The position numbers were made by a program, and so were the translations under genes. This document shows positions 35,620 to 43,626 of a stretch of DNA of 64,000 nt, piece after piece; the first letter of the stretch is position 1; the number at the start of each line of letters is the position of its first letter. The stretch spans positions 1-64,000 of the forward strand of contig NZ_BDBC01000026.1 in the NCBI RefSeq assembly GCF_001612785.1, given 5' to 3'. This DNA comes from Nocardia beijingensis NBRC 16342. Lineage in GTDB: Bacteria; Actinomycetota; Actinomycetes; Mycobacteriales; Mycobacteriaceae. Below the pieces are notes generated by a model. That model worked only from the letters and a program-made list of their open reading frames with translations, ran no database searches and was not told the origin of the DNA.

Positions 35620-36951
35620 TCAGCGGCCGAACGGCGGCGGCGCGGCCAGCTCGAACCGCAGCACGCGGTTGCCGAGCATGATCTCGGTGCCGGGGACGAG
35701 CGCCATGGACTGGCGCGGCGCCAGGCGCACCCAGTCGCGGTAGCCGGGCAGCCTGGTGCGGGTTCCGTTGGTCGAACCGCAGTCCACCACCGTCACGTCC
35801 CAGTTCACCAAGCGGATTTCGGCGTGCGCCCTTGACATGCCACCGGAAGCGTCCTCGACCCGCAGCGGGACGAGTCCGCTCTCCGCGGCGGGCGAACGCT
35901 CGGGATCGCGACCGATCACCGCGTCGGCGGCGAGCATGTAGGTCATCCCGTCGTCGAGGATCAGCATGCCCAGCGGCGGGCGGACCACTTCGATCAACGC
36001 CTGGGTCTGGTCGACCGGCATGCCGCAGACGGTGCAGAACGCCGCCCGCGGATCGCTGGGATGCGCTCGCGCGCACTTGAATCCCATCACCTTGACGGTC
36101 AGCGCGGTGGCCTTCGCGGTCGCCTCCAGCCTGCGCTGGAGCTCCGGGTCGGGCCGCGGCGCCGGATTGGTGCCGCCCAGCTGCGTCGGCGCGTGGTGCG
36201 GGTCGATCGGCGTCTGCTCGGTCTGGGCGTCGAGCATCGCGGTCGACGGCGCCGTCGGGTATCGCGGCGGGCGCGGCTGCGACCGCTCGTGCCGTTCCGA
36301 TTCCGCGGGCGGCTCGTGTTCGACGCGCGCCGTCGGCAGCGCGGACGTCTCCGGGCGGCGGTGCGCGCCTACGGAACCGGATGCCCCGCCGTGCGCGGGC
36401 AGACCGGTGCGCGAGCCCTCCGTCCAGACGATCGCGCCACCCGCCTGCGCGATGCCTTCGACCAGCCTGCCGATGCCGGGCTCGGGCGGCAGGTCCGGGA
36501 TACGGCCCTTCGCGTCGTCGACGAACAGCGCCGCCGCCCGCGCCGGAACCGCCGCGACCCGGTCCACCGTGAAGGCCGCGTCGCTGCCGCGATAGCGCTC
36601 GAGCACCCCGTCACCGGCCAGCACAGCGGTGATCGCCCCGTGCAGGAAGATCGCCACACCGCCGTGCTCGGCGGTGGACAGAATGCCGAAGTCGATCGGC
36701 TCGCCCGGACTGATCCGCTCGGCCTGTTTCATCAGCCAGCGCGTCGCCTGCCGCGCCACCAGGGCGCCAGGCCCGCCCGGCTCCCGATCGGTCGCGTCGC
36801 GCACTAGTTCGGCCAGGGATTCCAGCGCGACCGCCGCGGGCGAGTGCTGAGTCGGCCTGCCCGGCTTGCGGTGCGCGACGACGATCACCGCGCCCGCGAC
36901 CGTGGCCACGGCGTGGCTGCCGACGACGACTTCGACCTGCCGATCCTTCAC
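35620..36951 (-). CDS. FHA-domain protein with zinc-ribbon-like motif
   Basis: A 443-residue cytoplasmic protein in three parts. Residues 1-175 form a globular region beginning VEVVVGSHAVATVAGAVIVV. A Pro/Arg-rich linker spans about 180-275. Then KCARAHPSDPRAAFCTVCG, a C-x3-H...C-x2-C zinc-ribbon-like knuckle, leads into an FHA domain (DAVIGRDPERSP; SRAHAEIRLVNWDVTVVDCG; STNGTR) that should read phosphothreonine. With the FHA-ABC transporter and the kinase of the same block, it fits a phospho-signalling set. GTG 36951 is used as start without a strong ribosome site. Confidence 0.8.
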   Translation of the reverse strand: MKDRQVEVVVGSHAVATVAGAVIVVAHRKPGRPTQHSPAAVALESLAELVRDATDREPGGPGALVARQATRWLMKQAERISPGEPIDFGILSTAEHGGVAIFLHGAITAVLAGDGVLERYRGSDAAFTVDRVAAVPARAAALFVDDAKGRIPDLPPEPGIGRLVEGIAQAGGAIVWTEGSRTGLPAHGGASGSVGAHRRPETSALPTARVEHEPPAESERHERSQPRPPRYPTAPSTAMLDAQTEQTPIDPHHAPTQLGGTNPAPRPDPELQRRLEATAKATALTVKVMGFKCARAHPSDPRAAFCTVCGMPVDQTQALIEVVRPPLGMLILDDGMTYMLAADAVIGRDPERSPAAESGLVPLRVEDASGGMSRAHAEIRLVNWDVTVVDCGSTNGTRTRLPGYRDWVRLAPRQSMALVPGTEIMLGNRVLRFELAAPPPFGR

Positions 36952-37005
36952 CGGTATCGGCCTTCACCAGGATTGCAGTGCAAGGTCGTCGCCACACCGA
37001 CAAGG

Positions 37006-37017
37006 GTATTGCAATAC
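37006..37017. promoter_or_regulatory. Candidate operator in a divergent promoter region
   Basis: GTATTGCAATAC is a perfect 12-bp palindrome between the divergent FHA and lipoprotein genes. It is AT-rich against its surroundings, as an operator would be. No regulator is identified. Confidence 0.35.
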
Positions 37018-37093
37018 GACGACCATCGGTCCCCCTCCCCGCCGTCCGTCGGGTAACTTCAGTGTCAGCAACGGGAGGAACGAGGGGCCTGAG

Positions 37094-38299
37094 ATGGTTC
37101 GGACGCAACGCATCGCGCTCACCGCGTCTTGTCTGGCTTTGGTAGGGATGCTGGCCGGTTGCGCAGGCGTGCAGGGGACACCGACCGCGGGTGAGATCGA
37201 CGTGCGCAAGCTGGAAGTCGGCACCTATCCCGTAGACAAGCACGAATACGACCAGGATGGGGCGGGCAAAGGCGCGCTGCTGGAAGGCATGCGGATGTCC
37301 GACGCCGTGGTCCCGACCGTGCGCATCGACTCCACACTGAAGTTCGGCCGCGGCAGCACCGTCGTCAAGGACGCCGAGCAGGCGCTCGACTTCGTGGCCA
37401 AGGTGTCCAGGCCGGTCTTCGACAACCGCAAACTGGTCGTGGGGTATGCCGCCAGCGGGGCCGACCGTCCCGATCCGGCCGGCCAGACCAATCCTTCCCC
37501 GCAAGCGACCGCGGTCACGAACGCGGTGTTCCGCTTCCCCGACGAGGCCACCGCGAAACTCGCCGCCAGGGAACTCGAGGACGTGGACATCGCCGTCTCG
37601 CCGGACAACCGCAAACTGTCGTCGACGAAGTATCCCGACTCCTATATCCACTGGCGGCCCGGCGTTCCCAACGTCGGCACCTTCATGGCGCACAAGGAAT
37701 TCGTCATCTCCTTGTTCATCCAGCGCCCGACGGCGGATGCCGACGACCTGGTGAAATGGGTCGACAAGACCTTGGCCGCCGAGGTGGCGCAGCTGGACAA
37801 GTTCACCCCGACTCCGGTGAACAAACTCGACACACTCAAGGCCGATCCCGACGGCCTGCTCGCCCGCGTCGCGGTCGCCGACCGCAAGAACCGGGTGCCC
37901 GACCCGGCGACCTTCGCCGTCTACGGCGCCTATCACACGGTGCACCGCGCCGATGACGAGTCGGTACACCTGCGCCTGATCGAGGAAGCGGGCGCGGACC
38001 GCATCGGCCTGCTCGACGACAGCTACGTCGCCCGCACTCGCGACGCGGCCGCCGCCCAGAAATTGGTCACCGGCCTGTTGGAGAGCGAAGGCGCGCACTA
38101 CGACCCGCTCGGCGCTCCCAAGGACGTCCCCGGCGCGAAATGCCTGCAGCTCAACAGCAAGGGCGACCCGGATCGGGAGTACAAGTACCGGTGCTACGTC
38201 GCGTACAAACGGTACGCCGGAGTCGTCACCAGTGATAAGGAACCGGACGTGCGGCAGAAGGTCGCCGCGGAGTACGCGCTGCTGGCGAACAGTTTCTGA
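37094..38299 (+). CDS. Lipoprotein, tandem family member 1 (DUF7373-like)
   Basis: A 401-residue lipoprotein with signal peptide and lipobox GMLAGC. Features shared with the next two proteins are an N-terminal VGTYPVDKHE segment (G-x-Y after a VRKLE-type strand), a central IHWRPGVPNVGTFMAHKEFV segment, FTPTPVNKLDTLKADPDGLLAR, a GADRIGLLDDSYVARTRDAA segment, and the ending CYVAYKRYAGVV followed by AAEYALLANSF. Cysteines C-x(about 14)-C near the end probably form a disulfide. It resembles the DUF7373 lipoproteins of Nocardia and Gordonia as I recall them. Function is unknown. It leads a plus-strand run into the kinase. Confidence 0.8.
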   Translation: MVRTQRIALTASCLALVGMLAGCAGVQGTPTAGEIDVRKLEVGTYPVDKHEYDQDGAGKGALLEGMRMSDAVVPTVRIDSTLKFGRGSTVVKDAEQALDFVAKVSRPVFDNRKLVVGYAASGADRPDPAGQTNPSPQATAVTNAVFRFPDEATAKLAARELEDVDIAVSPDNRKLSSTKYPDSYIHWRPGVPNVGTFMAHKEFVISLFIQRPTADADDLVKWVDKTLAAEVAQLDKFTPTPVNKLDTLKADPDGLLARVAVADRKNRVPDPATFAVYGAYHTVHRADDESVHLRLIEEAGADRIGLLDDSYVARTRDAAAAQKLVTGLLESEGAHYDPLGAPKDVPGAKCLQLNSKGDPDREYKYRCYVAYKRYAGVVTSDKEPDVRQKVAAEYALLANSF

Positions 38300-38394
38300 G
38301 ATCGGCAGCGGTAGCCCCCGCCTTTTCGGGATCCATGGCCGCGGGTGGGCCGAAGTAGGATCCGGCGCAACTACCGCAGTCAGGGGAGGGAAGA

Positions 38395-39609
38395 GTGCAG
38401 CACGGCGTGATGTCGAGACCGATCCGAGCCGCTTGTGCGCTGGTACTGGCCGGCGCCGTCGCCCTGTGCGCCGGGGCGTGCGGCGATCCGGAGGCCGCGA
38501 CGGAGAAGCCTCCGCAGCCGGTTGATCTCGCGCAGCTGGACGTGGGCAACTACGCGACGACGCCGCGCGTTTACGCGACAGCGAAGAATCCCGAGCAGGC
38601 GCGCATGATCGAGGCGGAGCGGCTGGCGAATTTCGTGCCCATGCCGTCGGACATCGATCCCGCGTTCGTCTCCGCGAATCCTTCGATCTCCAAGGTGTTC
38701 ATCGATCCGAGGAGTTCGCTGGGACGGATCATGAACGTGTCCCGATTCGCCGAGGCGGCCCCGGATTTCGTCGCCGGATTCCTCAGCAGCGCGGGCACCG
38801 CGCCGGACAACCGCGGCACCGACCTGGTCAACGCCGTCCTGATCTTCCCGGACGAGCAGAAGGCCGCCGCGGCCGCCGCCGCCCTGGAACGCGTCGACTT
38901 CGAGGCCAACAACCGGAACACGCCGGTGCAGATCCCCAAGTACCCGGCGGCGCACGCGCATTGGCAGCCGCAGGAGCAGTCGATCGGTTCGTGGTTCGCC
39001 ACCGGCAAATTCGTCGTCTACACCTGGATCTTCGACTACGCGAAGATCTTCCTGGAGAAGGTGGACCTGCCCGCGCTGCTCACTTTGGTCGAGAAGAGCC
39101 TCGACACAGTCGTCCCCGCCATCGGCCGCTTCACTCCGACCCCGGTCGACCAGTTGATGACAGTGCCGATCGATATGGACGGCATGTTGAGCCGGGCGCT
39201 GCCGAGGCCGAGGGAGGACTCGTGGATTGATCCGCCCGGCGCCTACACCGGGCCCGGCGCACTGCACTTCACCACGGATTCGGCCGAGGATCGCAGGATC
39301 ATCGAAGCGGCCGGAGTGGATCGGTACGCCACCGACGGCACCGATCTGTTCCGCGCCCGCGACGCCGCGGCGGCCGCACAGCTGCGCGAGCAGCGCGGTG
39401 GGCTGACGAAGAAGTTCCGTGGGGCCGAGGCGCCGAAGGGCCTGCCCGCCGCGCACTGCAAGGAGTACATCGGCCGCCAGACGGTGGTGGTCCGGTTCTA
39501 CTGTTCGGTGTCCTACGACCGCTACGCGGCGTTCGCGTGGTCGCATCAACTGCTCGACGCGCAGCAGCGCATCTCCGCCCAGTACGCATTGCTGGTGAAC
39601 GCCGCATGA
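38395..39609 (+). CDS. Lipoprotein, tandem family member 2 (DUF7373-like)
   Basis: A 404-residue paralog of the preceding lipoprotein. The lipobox is ALCAGAC. Shared landmarks are LDVGNYATTPRVY, AHWQPQEQSIGSWFATGKFV, RFTPTPVDQLMTVPIDMDGM, GVDRYATDGTDLFRARDAAA and CSVSYDRYAAFAWSHQLLDA near the end. The GTG start is preceded by GGGGAGGGA. Its stop overlaps the ATG of the third copy (ATGA), so those two are translationally coupled. Confidence 0.8.
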   Translation: MQHGVMSRPIRAACALVLAGAVALCAGACGDPEAATEKPPQPVDLAQLDVGNYATTPRVYATAKNPEQARMIEAERLANFVPMPSDIDPAFVSANPSISKVFIDPRSSLGRIMNVSRFAEAAPDFVAGFLSSAGTAPDNRGTDLVNAVLIFPDEQKAAAAAAALERVDFEANNRNTPVQIPKYPAAHAHWQPQEQSIGSWFATGKFVVYTWIFDYAKIFLEKVDLPALLTLVEKSLDTVVPAIGRFTPTPVDQLMTVPIDMDGMLSRALPRPREDSWIDPPGAYTGPGALHFTTDSAEDRRIIEAAGVDRYATDGTDLFRARDAAAAAQLREQRGGLTKKFRGAEAPKGLPAAHCKEYIGRQTVVVRFYCSVSYDRYAAFAWSHQLLDAQQRISAQYALLVNAA

Positions 39610-40835
39610 GGAGAATCCATAACGCCGCCGTCGCCCTCGCGTGCGCGGTGGCCGCCACCATCGTCACCGGCTGTGGCTCAACGCTCGCGGGTACCGCGCG
39701 ACCGGGTGAGATCGATATTCGCGGGCTGGACACCGGCAACTACCCCACCGAGCCGCCGAACGCCCACGACGACGACTATCAACCGCTGTTCATCGACATG
39801 GACAAGATCGCCGCCATGCGGCTGGCCGATCACGTCGCCTCGGCCTACGACATCGATCCCAGGATGAAGTACAGCTGGACGCCGTCGAGCATCAGCAAAG
39901 GAACGCTGCCCGGCGAACTCGGGCGCCAAGAGGACATGCGGCCGATCGCGGAACGGAACCGGATGATGTTCGGGTTCCACACCAACGGCTCTGATCAGAA
40001 TGTCAGCTTGATCGCCTCGGGGTGGCCGACCAAGCCTCGCCCCAATTCCACGACCGTCGGCACGATCGTCATGCAGTTCCCCGACCCGGAACGCGCCCGC
40101 CAGGCCGCGAACGAGTTCTACGACGCCGATCTCGGTGCCTACCGCGAGCAGAACGAGCCGGTCACCCTGCCGCGGCAGCCGCAGGCGCGAGCGCACTGGC
40201 GTCCCGGCTCTCCGTTCCTGCGCACCATCCTCGCCCACGGCTCCTACGTGGTGGCGTTCCTCGTCTCGGCCAACGCTCCCGATCGCAACGCCCTCGTCGC
40301 GCTCGCGGAGAAGGCGTACGACGTTCAGTTGCCGCTGCTCGATCAGTTGCCCGCGCTGACCGAGGAAGAAATGCTGCGTCTGCCTTGGGACCCCCACCAT
40401 CTGCTGAGCCGCACCCTTAATCCGGCCGGGGTCCACTCCCCGAGCTACGACGATTCACACGCGCTGCTCGGTCTGCGCGGCATCATGCACTACGCCGAAG
40501 ACCGGGATCACGCGAAACAACGCTTCACGGCGATGGGCGCCGACAGATTCGCCGTCTCCGGGGACACAATGGTGATTCGCACGCCGAATCCGGAGGCGGC
40601 GCGGCGGATTGTCGCGGAACGCATCACCCCCACGGTGATCGCTGGCCCGGCCGATCCACCGCAGCACCTGCCCGATTCGGTATGCGTGGAGAACCGGGCC
40701 ACGCTATTCGACGATCGGCGATTCACCTGCGTCGTCGCGTACAAGGAATACGTCGGATTCGTCGCGGCGAATCAACTGCTGGACGCTCAGCAGCGCGCTG
40801 CCGCACAGTATTCCGTTTTCGCGAACAGCCGATAA
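39606..40835 (+). CDS. Lipoprotein, tandem family member 3 (DUF7373-like)
   Basis: The third paralog, 409 residues, with lipobox IVTGC. Shared landmarks are LDTGNYPTEPP, AHWRPGSPFLRTILAHGSYV, LTEEEMLRLPWDPHHLLSRT, GADRFAVSGDTMVIRTPNPE and CVVAYKEYVGFVAANQLLDA. It keeps the AAQYSVFANSR ending seen in copies 1 and 2 as AxYALL(A/V)N. It starts inside the stop of copy 2. The kinase gene begins 83 nt downstream on the same strand. Confidence 0.8.
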   Translation: MRRIHNAAVALACAVAATIVTGCGSTLAGTARPGEIDIRGLDTGNYPTEPPNAHDDDYQPLFIDMDKIAAMRLADHVASAYDIDPRMKYSWTPSSISKGTLPGELGRQEDMRPIAERNRMMFGFHTNGSDQNVSLIASGWPTKPRPNSTTVGTIVMQFPDPERARQAANEFYDADLGAYREQNEPVTLPRQPQARAHWRPGSPFLRTILAHGSYVVAFLVSANAPDRNALVALAEKAYDVQLPLLDQLPALTEEEMLRLPWDPHHLLSRTLNPAGVHSPSYDDSHALLGLRGIMHYAEDRDHAKQRFTAMGADRFAVSGDTMVIRTPNPEAARRIVAERITPTVIAGPADPPQHLPDSVCVENRATLFDDRRFTCVVAYKEYVGFVAANQLLDAQQRAAAQYSVFANSR

Positions 40836-40918
40836 ACGCCCCGGTTTCGTCGCGAATCCGGTCGAGTATGCTGCCTGGCGAACGCCAGCGGCCCGCGTGG
40901 AGTCAGGAGATCGTGCAT

Positions 40919-42457
40919 ATGGCGATGAGCCCGGGGACCATCGTCGGCGGGTACCGCATCATCCGTGTACTCGGCGCGGGCGGCATGGGCACGGTGTATC
41001 TGGCCAAACATCCCAGCTTGCCCAGAACCGACGCCCTGAAAGTGCTCGGCGGCGAACTCAGTCGCGATTACGAGTTCCGCACCCGCTTCGAACGCGAAGC
41101 CAATCTGGCCGCCGGACTGGATCATCCGAACATCGTCTCGGTCTACAACCGCGGTGAAGAACAAGGCCAGTTGTGGATCGCCATGCAATACGTGGACGGC
41201 ACCGATGCCGCCGCCGAACTGGCCCGCGACACGCATGCGATGAATCCGCTTCGCGCCCTGCGCATCACCACCGAAGTCGGCAAAGGGCTCGATTACGCGC
41301 ACCGCAAAGGTCTGCTGCACCGCGACGTCAAACCGGCCAATTTCCTGCTGTCCACACCTGTCGACGGCGAAGAAGAACGCGTGCTGCTGACGGATTTCGG
41401 CGTGGCCAAAGCCAATGACGACACCACCGAACTCACGCAGACCGGCAGTTTCGTCGCGACCATCGCCTACGCACCGCCCGAGCAGCTCACCGGCAGCCCG
41501 CTCGACCATCGCGCCGACGTCTACAGCCTCGCGTGCTCGTTCTTCAAGTTGCTCACCGCGCGCAATCCTTACCCGGGAACCCAGCCCGCGCTGGTGATGA
41601 TGGGGCATCTGCACGAGCCCCCGCCGCTGGCCACCGCGGTCAACCCCGGCCTGCCCCAGGCCATCGACCACGTTTTCGCCCGAGCTATGGCGAAGAATCC
41701 CGCCGAAAGGTTCAACAGCTGCCGGGAGTTCACCGACGCGGCGGCGAGTGCCCTCGTTCCCGGCTACAACCCCGTCGCCACCAACACTTCCCCCACGTAT
41801 CCGATCCAGGTCTTCGATCAGCGGCCGAGGACCGATCCCCGCGCGGCCGTCGCCGGGCAGCAGCCGAGCGTCCCACCACGGCCAACGCGCAAGAACCGGC
41901 TGCTCGCCGCCGCCGCGGGTGTGGTGACCGTCGCGCTCGCCGCGGGCGTCGGCATTTGGGCGCTGAACCGCGAAGAGCCCGCACCCGGACCCGCCGTCGC
42001 CACGCCGAGCAGCACGGCAGCCCTGTCGCCGCTGGACCGGGCACGGGCGGACAACCCCGTGTTCCGGGGCAAGACGATCACGATGGTCGACGTGCCGCGC
42101 GGTGCACAGATCTCGATCTTTCTCGGCGGCACCCCGCAGACCGAGTTCCTGGAAGATCTCGGGTTCGTCTACAACCTCAACTACCGGCGGCAAGGCGAGG
42201 AGGCATCGCCTCGCGAGCTGACCGGATCCAACCGGCTGGAAGTCGCGGCGGATGGCTATGTGCTGGCCGTGCGCAGCGACGAAAAAGCTGGGGGCGGTGG
42301 TCTGCTCGGCCTTCCGTACCAGGTCGCGGGTACCCGGGCCACGGTGATTCCGCTGGACGATCCCGCGGCCGTCGCCGCGGTCCGCGAATGGAGCGAGTCG
42401 TCCCAGCAGACATTGCTCGACCGCTTGGTGCCGGTGCTGCGCAACCGCGTGAAGTGA
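40919..42457 (+). CDS. Transmembrane serine/threonine protein kinase
   Basis: A 512-residue Hanks-type (PknB-like) kinase. The glycine loop is LGAGGMGTVYLAK (18-30), the ATP-anchoring lysine K41, the catalytic loop HRDVKPAN (D136) and the metal DFG at 159-161, followed by a Thr-rich activation loop and YAPPEQL. A Pro-rich juxtamembrane region leads to one membrane helix (327-347). The roughly 165-residue extracytoplasmic domain has no PASTA repeats. The ATG at 40919 is preceded by AGGAG. Two FHA proteins in the same block are likely partners or substrates. The external signal is unknown. Confidence 0.92.
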   Translation: MAMSPGTIVGGYRIIRVLGAGGMGTVYLAKHPSLPRTDALKVLGGELSRDYEFRTRFEREANLAAGLDHPNIVSVYNRGEEQGQLWIAMQYVDGTDAAAELARDTHAMNPLRALRITTEVGKGLDYAHRKGLLHRDVKPANFLLSTPVDGEEERVLLTDFGVAKANDDTTELTQTGSFVATIAYAPPEQLTGSPLDHRADVYSLACSFFKLLTARNPYPGTQPALVMMGHLHEPPPLATAVNPGLPQAIDHVFARAMAKNPAERFNSCREFTDAAASALVPGYNPVATNTSPTYPIQVFDQRPRTDPRAAVAGQQPSVPPRPTRKNRLLAAAAGVVTVALAAGVGIWALNREEPAPGPAVATPSSTAALSPLDRARADNPVFRGKTITMVDVPRGAQISIFLGGTPQTEFLEDLGFVYNLNYRRQGEEASPRELTGSNRLEVAADGYVLAVRSDEKAGGGGLLGLPYQVAGTRATVIPLDDPAAVAAVREWSESSQQTLLDRLVPVLRNRVK

Positions 42458-42868
42458 CGCGGCCGTCCGGTGAAGGCAAGGGTTCGTAGGCTTTTCGAGT
42501 TCCGAGACCACCGGCTTTCGGCAATCTGCTGGTAGCGGCGGACTTAGGCGTTCGGTAAGGTGTACCGCAGCCAGCCCACTCGCCGATCATTACAGCAGCG
42601 AGCAGGGGGAAGGAGGGGAGCCGAGCGCTGGCGTTACAAGTCATGCAGACCCGGATCGCATCGTGGTCTTCCGAGCAGGCCCGTGCGCGGCCGCCGAAAT
42701 CTACGGACGAGCCGGGCTGAGGCGGCGCAGGGCCCTGATCCCGTGGGGCGATGCCGAATTTTTCTCGAGTCGGATGGAACCGATCAGACCCGCACCGCGT
42801 CCAACCAGATGTACAGGCCAACTGGGGCTTCCGCCGTTGGCCGAGACGGGAACCCGAAAGGAGCCGAA
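42458..42868. other. Intergenic region upstream of the esx pair
   Basis: These 411 bp separate the kinase from the first WXG100 gene. No convincing gene, repeat or RNA is seen. A 25-codon reading frame begins at ATG 42643 but has no family resemblance. The last 120 bp are relatively AT-richer and probably contain the esx promoter; no hexamers were assigned. Confidence 0.4.
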
Positions 42869-43186
42869 ATGGCAGGACAGCTCGAAGCGAGCGAAGAGGC
42901 GATCTCGAAGTTTGTAGACAACTGCCGGCAGCGGCACCAGGATCTGCAGACCGCGATCACCGCACTGAACAGCAAGTCGGATCAGACCACCGCCACCTGG
43001 AGCGGTGCTGCCCGTCAGGCGTTCGACACGTTCATGGACAGCTACTTCGCCCAGGCGCGGAAGCTGAACGATCAGCTGGATCAGACGTCGGACAAGCTCG
43101 CCCACGCCGGCCGGAAGTTCGCCGACCAGGACCAGCAGTTCGCCCAGCAGGTGGCCGCGCAGGCCTCCAGCCTGGACCTTCCCTGA
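42869..43186 (+). CDS. ESX-4 WXG100 protein, first of pair (EsxU/EsxT family)
   Basis: A 105-residue WXG100 protein: helix 1 about 7-38, the turn TWSGAARQAFDTFMDSYF (W-S-G at about 43-45), helix 2 about 48-88. The C-terminus has FADQD, a Phe variant of the YxxxD/E export signal. It has no signal peptide. The ATG at 42869 follows AAAGGAG. It should dimerise with the next gene product and be exported by ESX-4. The pair stands where esxT/esxU lie in M. tuberculosis, but which is which was not resolved. Confidence 0.88.
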   Translation: MAGQLEASEEAISKFVDNCRQRHQDLQTAITALNSKSDQTTATWSGAARQAFDTFMDSYFAQARKLNDQLDQTSDKLAHAGRKFADQDQQFAQQVAAQASSLDLP

Positions 43187-43222
43187 TCCGACAGCCGAAC
43201 CACAGACAACAAGGAGCTCCCC

Positions 43223-43525
43223 ATGGTAGCGAACGACCCCGGTCGGATTGCTTCTAACTTCGGCGAGGTCGAGGCGGGCGCCCAGGCCATCGTGGCCGAG
43301 GCGCGCAGCGTCATGACCATGCTCGAAGATTTCCACAAGCAGGTCACCGACTTCGTGACCAACTACTGGAAGGGTGACGCGAACGACGCGTTCGCCTCGC
43401 TGCAGGCCCAGTGGAACACGCAGGTCACCCAGCTGAACACCACGCTGGAAAGCGCGGGCAAGCTGGTCAGCAGCGGCAACTCCGACCTGCAGGGCACCGA
43501 CACCGCCCTGGCGGGCCTCTTCTGA
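43223..43525 (+). CDS. ESX-4 WXG100 protein, second of pair (EsxT/EsxU family)
   Basis: A 100-residue WXG100 protein with helix 1 (EVEAGAQAIVAEARSVMTML), the turn NYWKGDANDAFASLQAQWN (W-K-G) and helix 2 through TTLESAGKLVSSGN. The family length is exactly usual. It follows the first esx gene by 36 nt with AAGGAG before ATG 43223. The two form the expected heterodimeric substrate. No YxxxD/E motif is present at its end, so the partner probably carries the signal. Confidence 0.9.
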   Translation: MVANDPGRIASNFGEVEAGAQAIVAEARSVMTMLEDFHKQVTDFVTNYWKGDANDAFASLQAQWNTQVTQLNTTLESAGKLVSSGNSDLQGTDTALAGLF

Positions 43526-43540
43526 GATCCCGTCTCGGCT

Positions 43541-43579
43541 GATTCGAGCCCCCGGTACTCGGTGCCGGGGGCTCGAATC
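43541..43579. terminator. Strong bidirectional terminator after the esx pair
   Basis: A perfect 15-bp stem (43541-43555 with 43565-43579) and a 9-nt loop, followed by ATTCT on the plus strand, lie between the convergent esx and Rv3446c-like genes. Confidence 0.8.
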
Positions 43580-43626
43580 ATTCTGCCGCGCAGCGCGTTT
43601 GTTTCAGGCGCCCGCCGCCACGCCCA

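Noticed and set aside
42643..42720. 25-codon frame before the esx pair
   Set aside because: No homology visible and the ribosome site is too far upstream; probably chance in a leader region.
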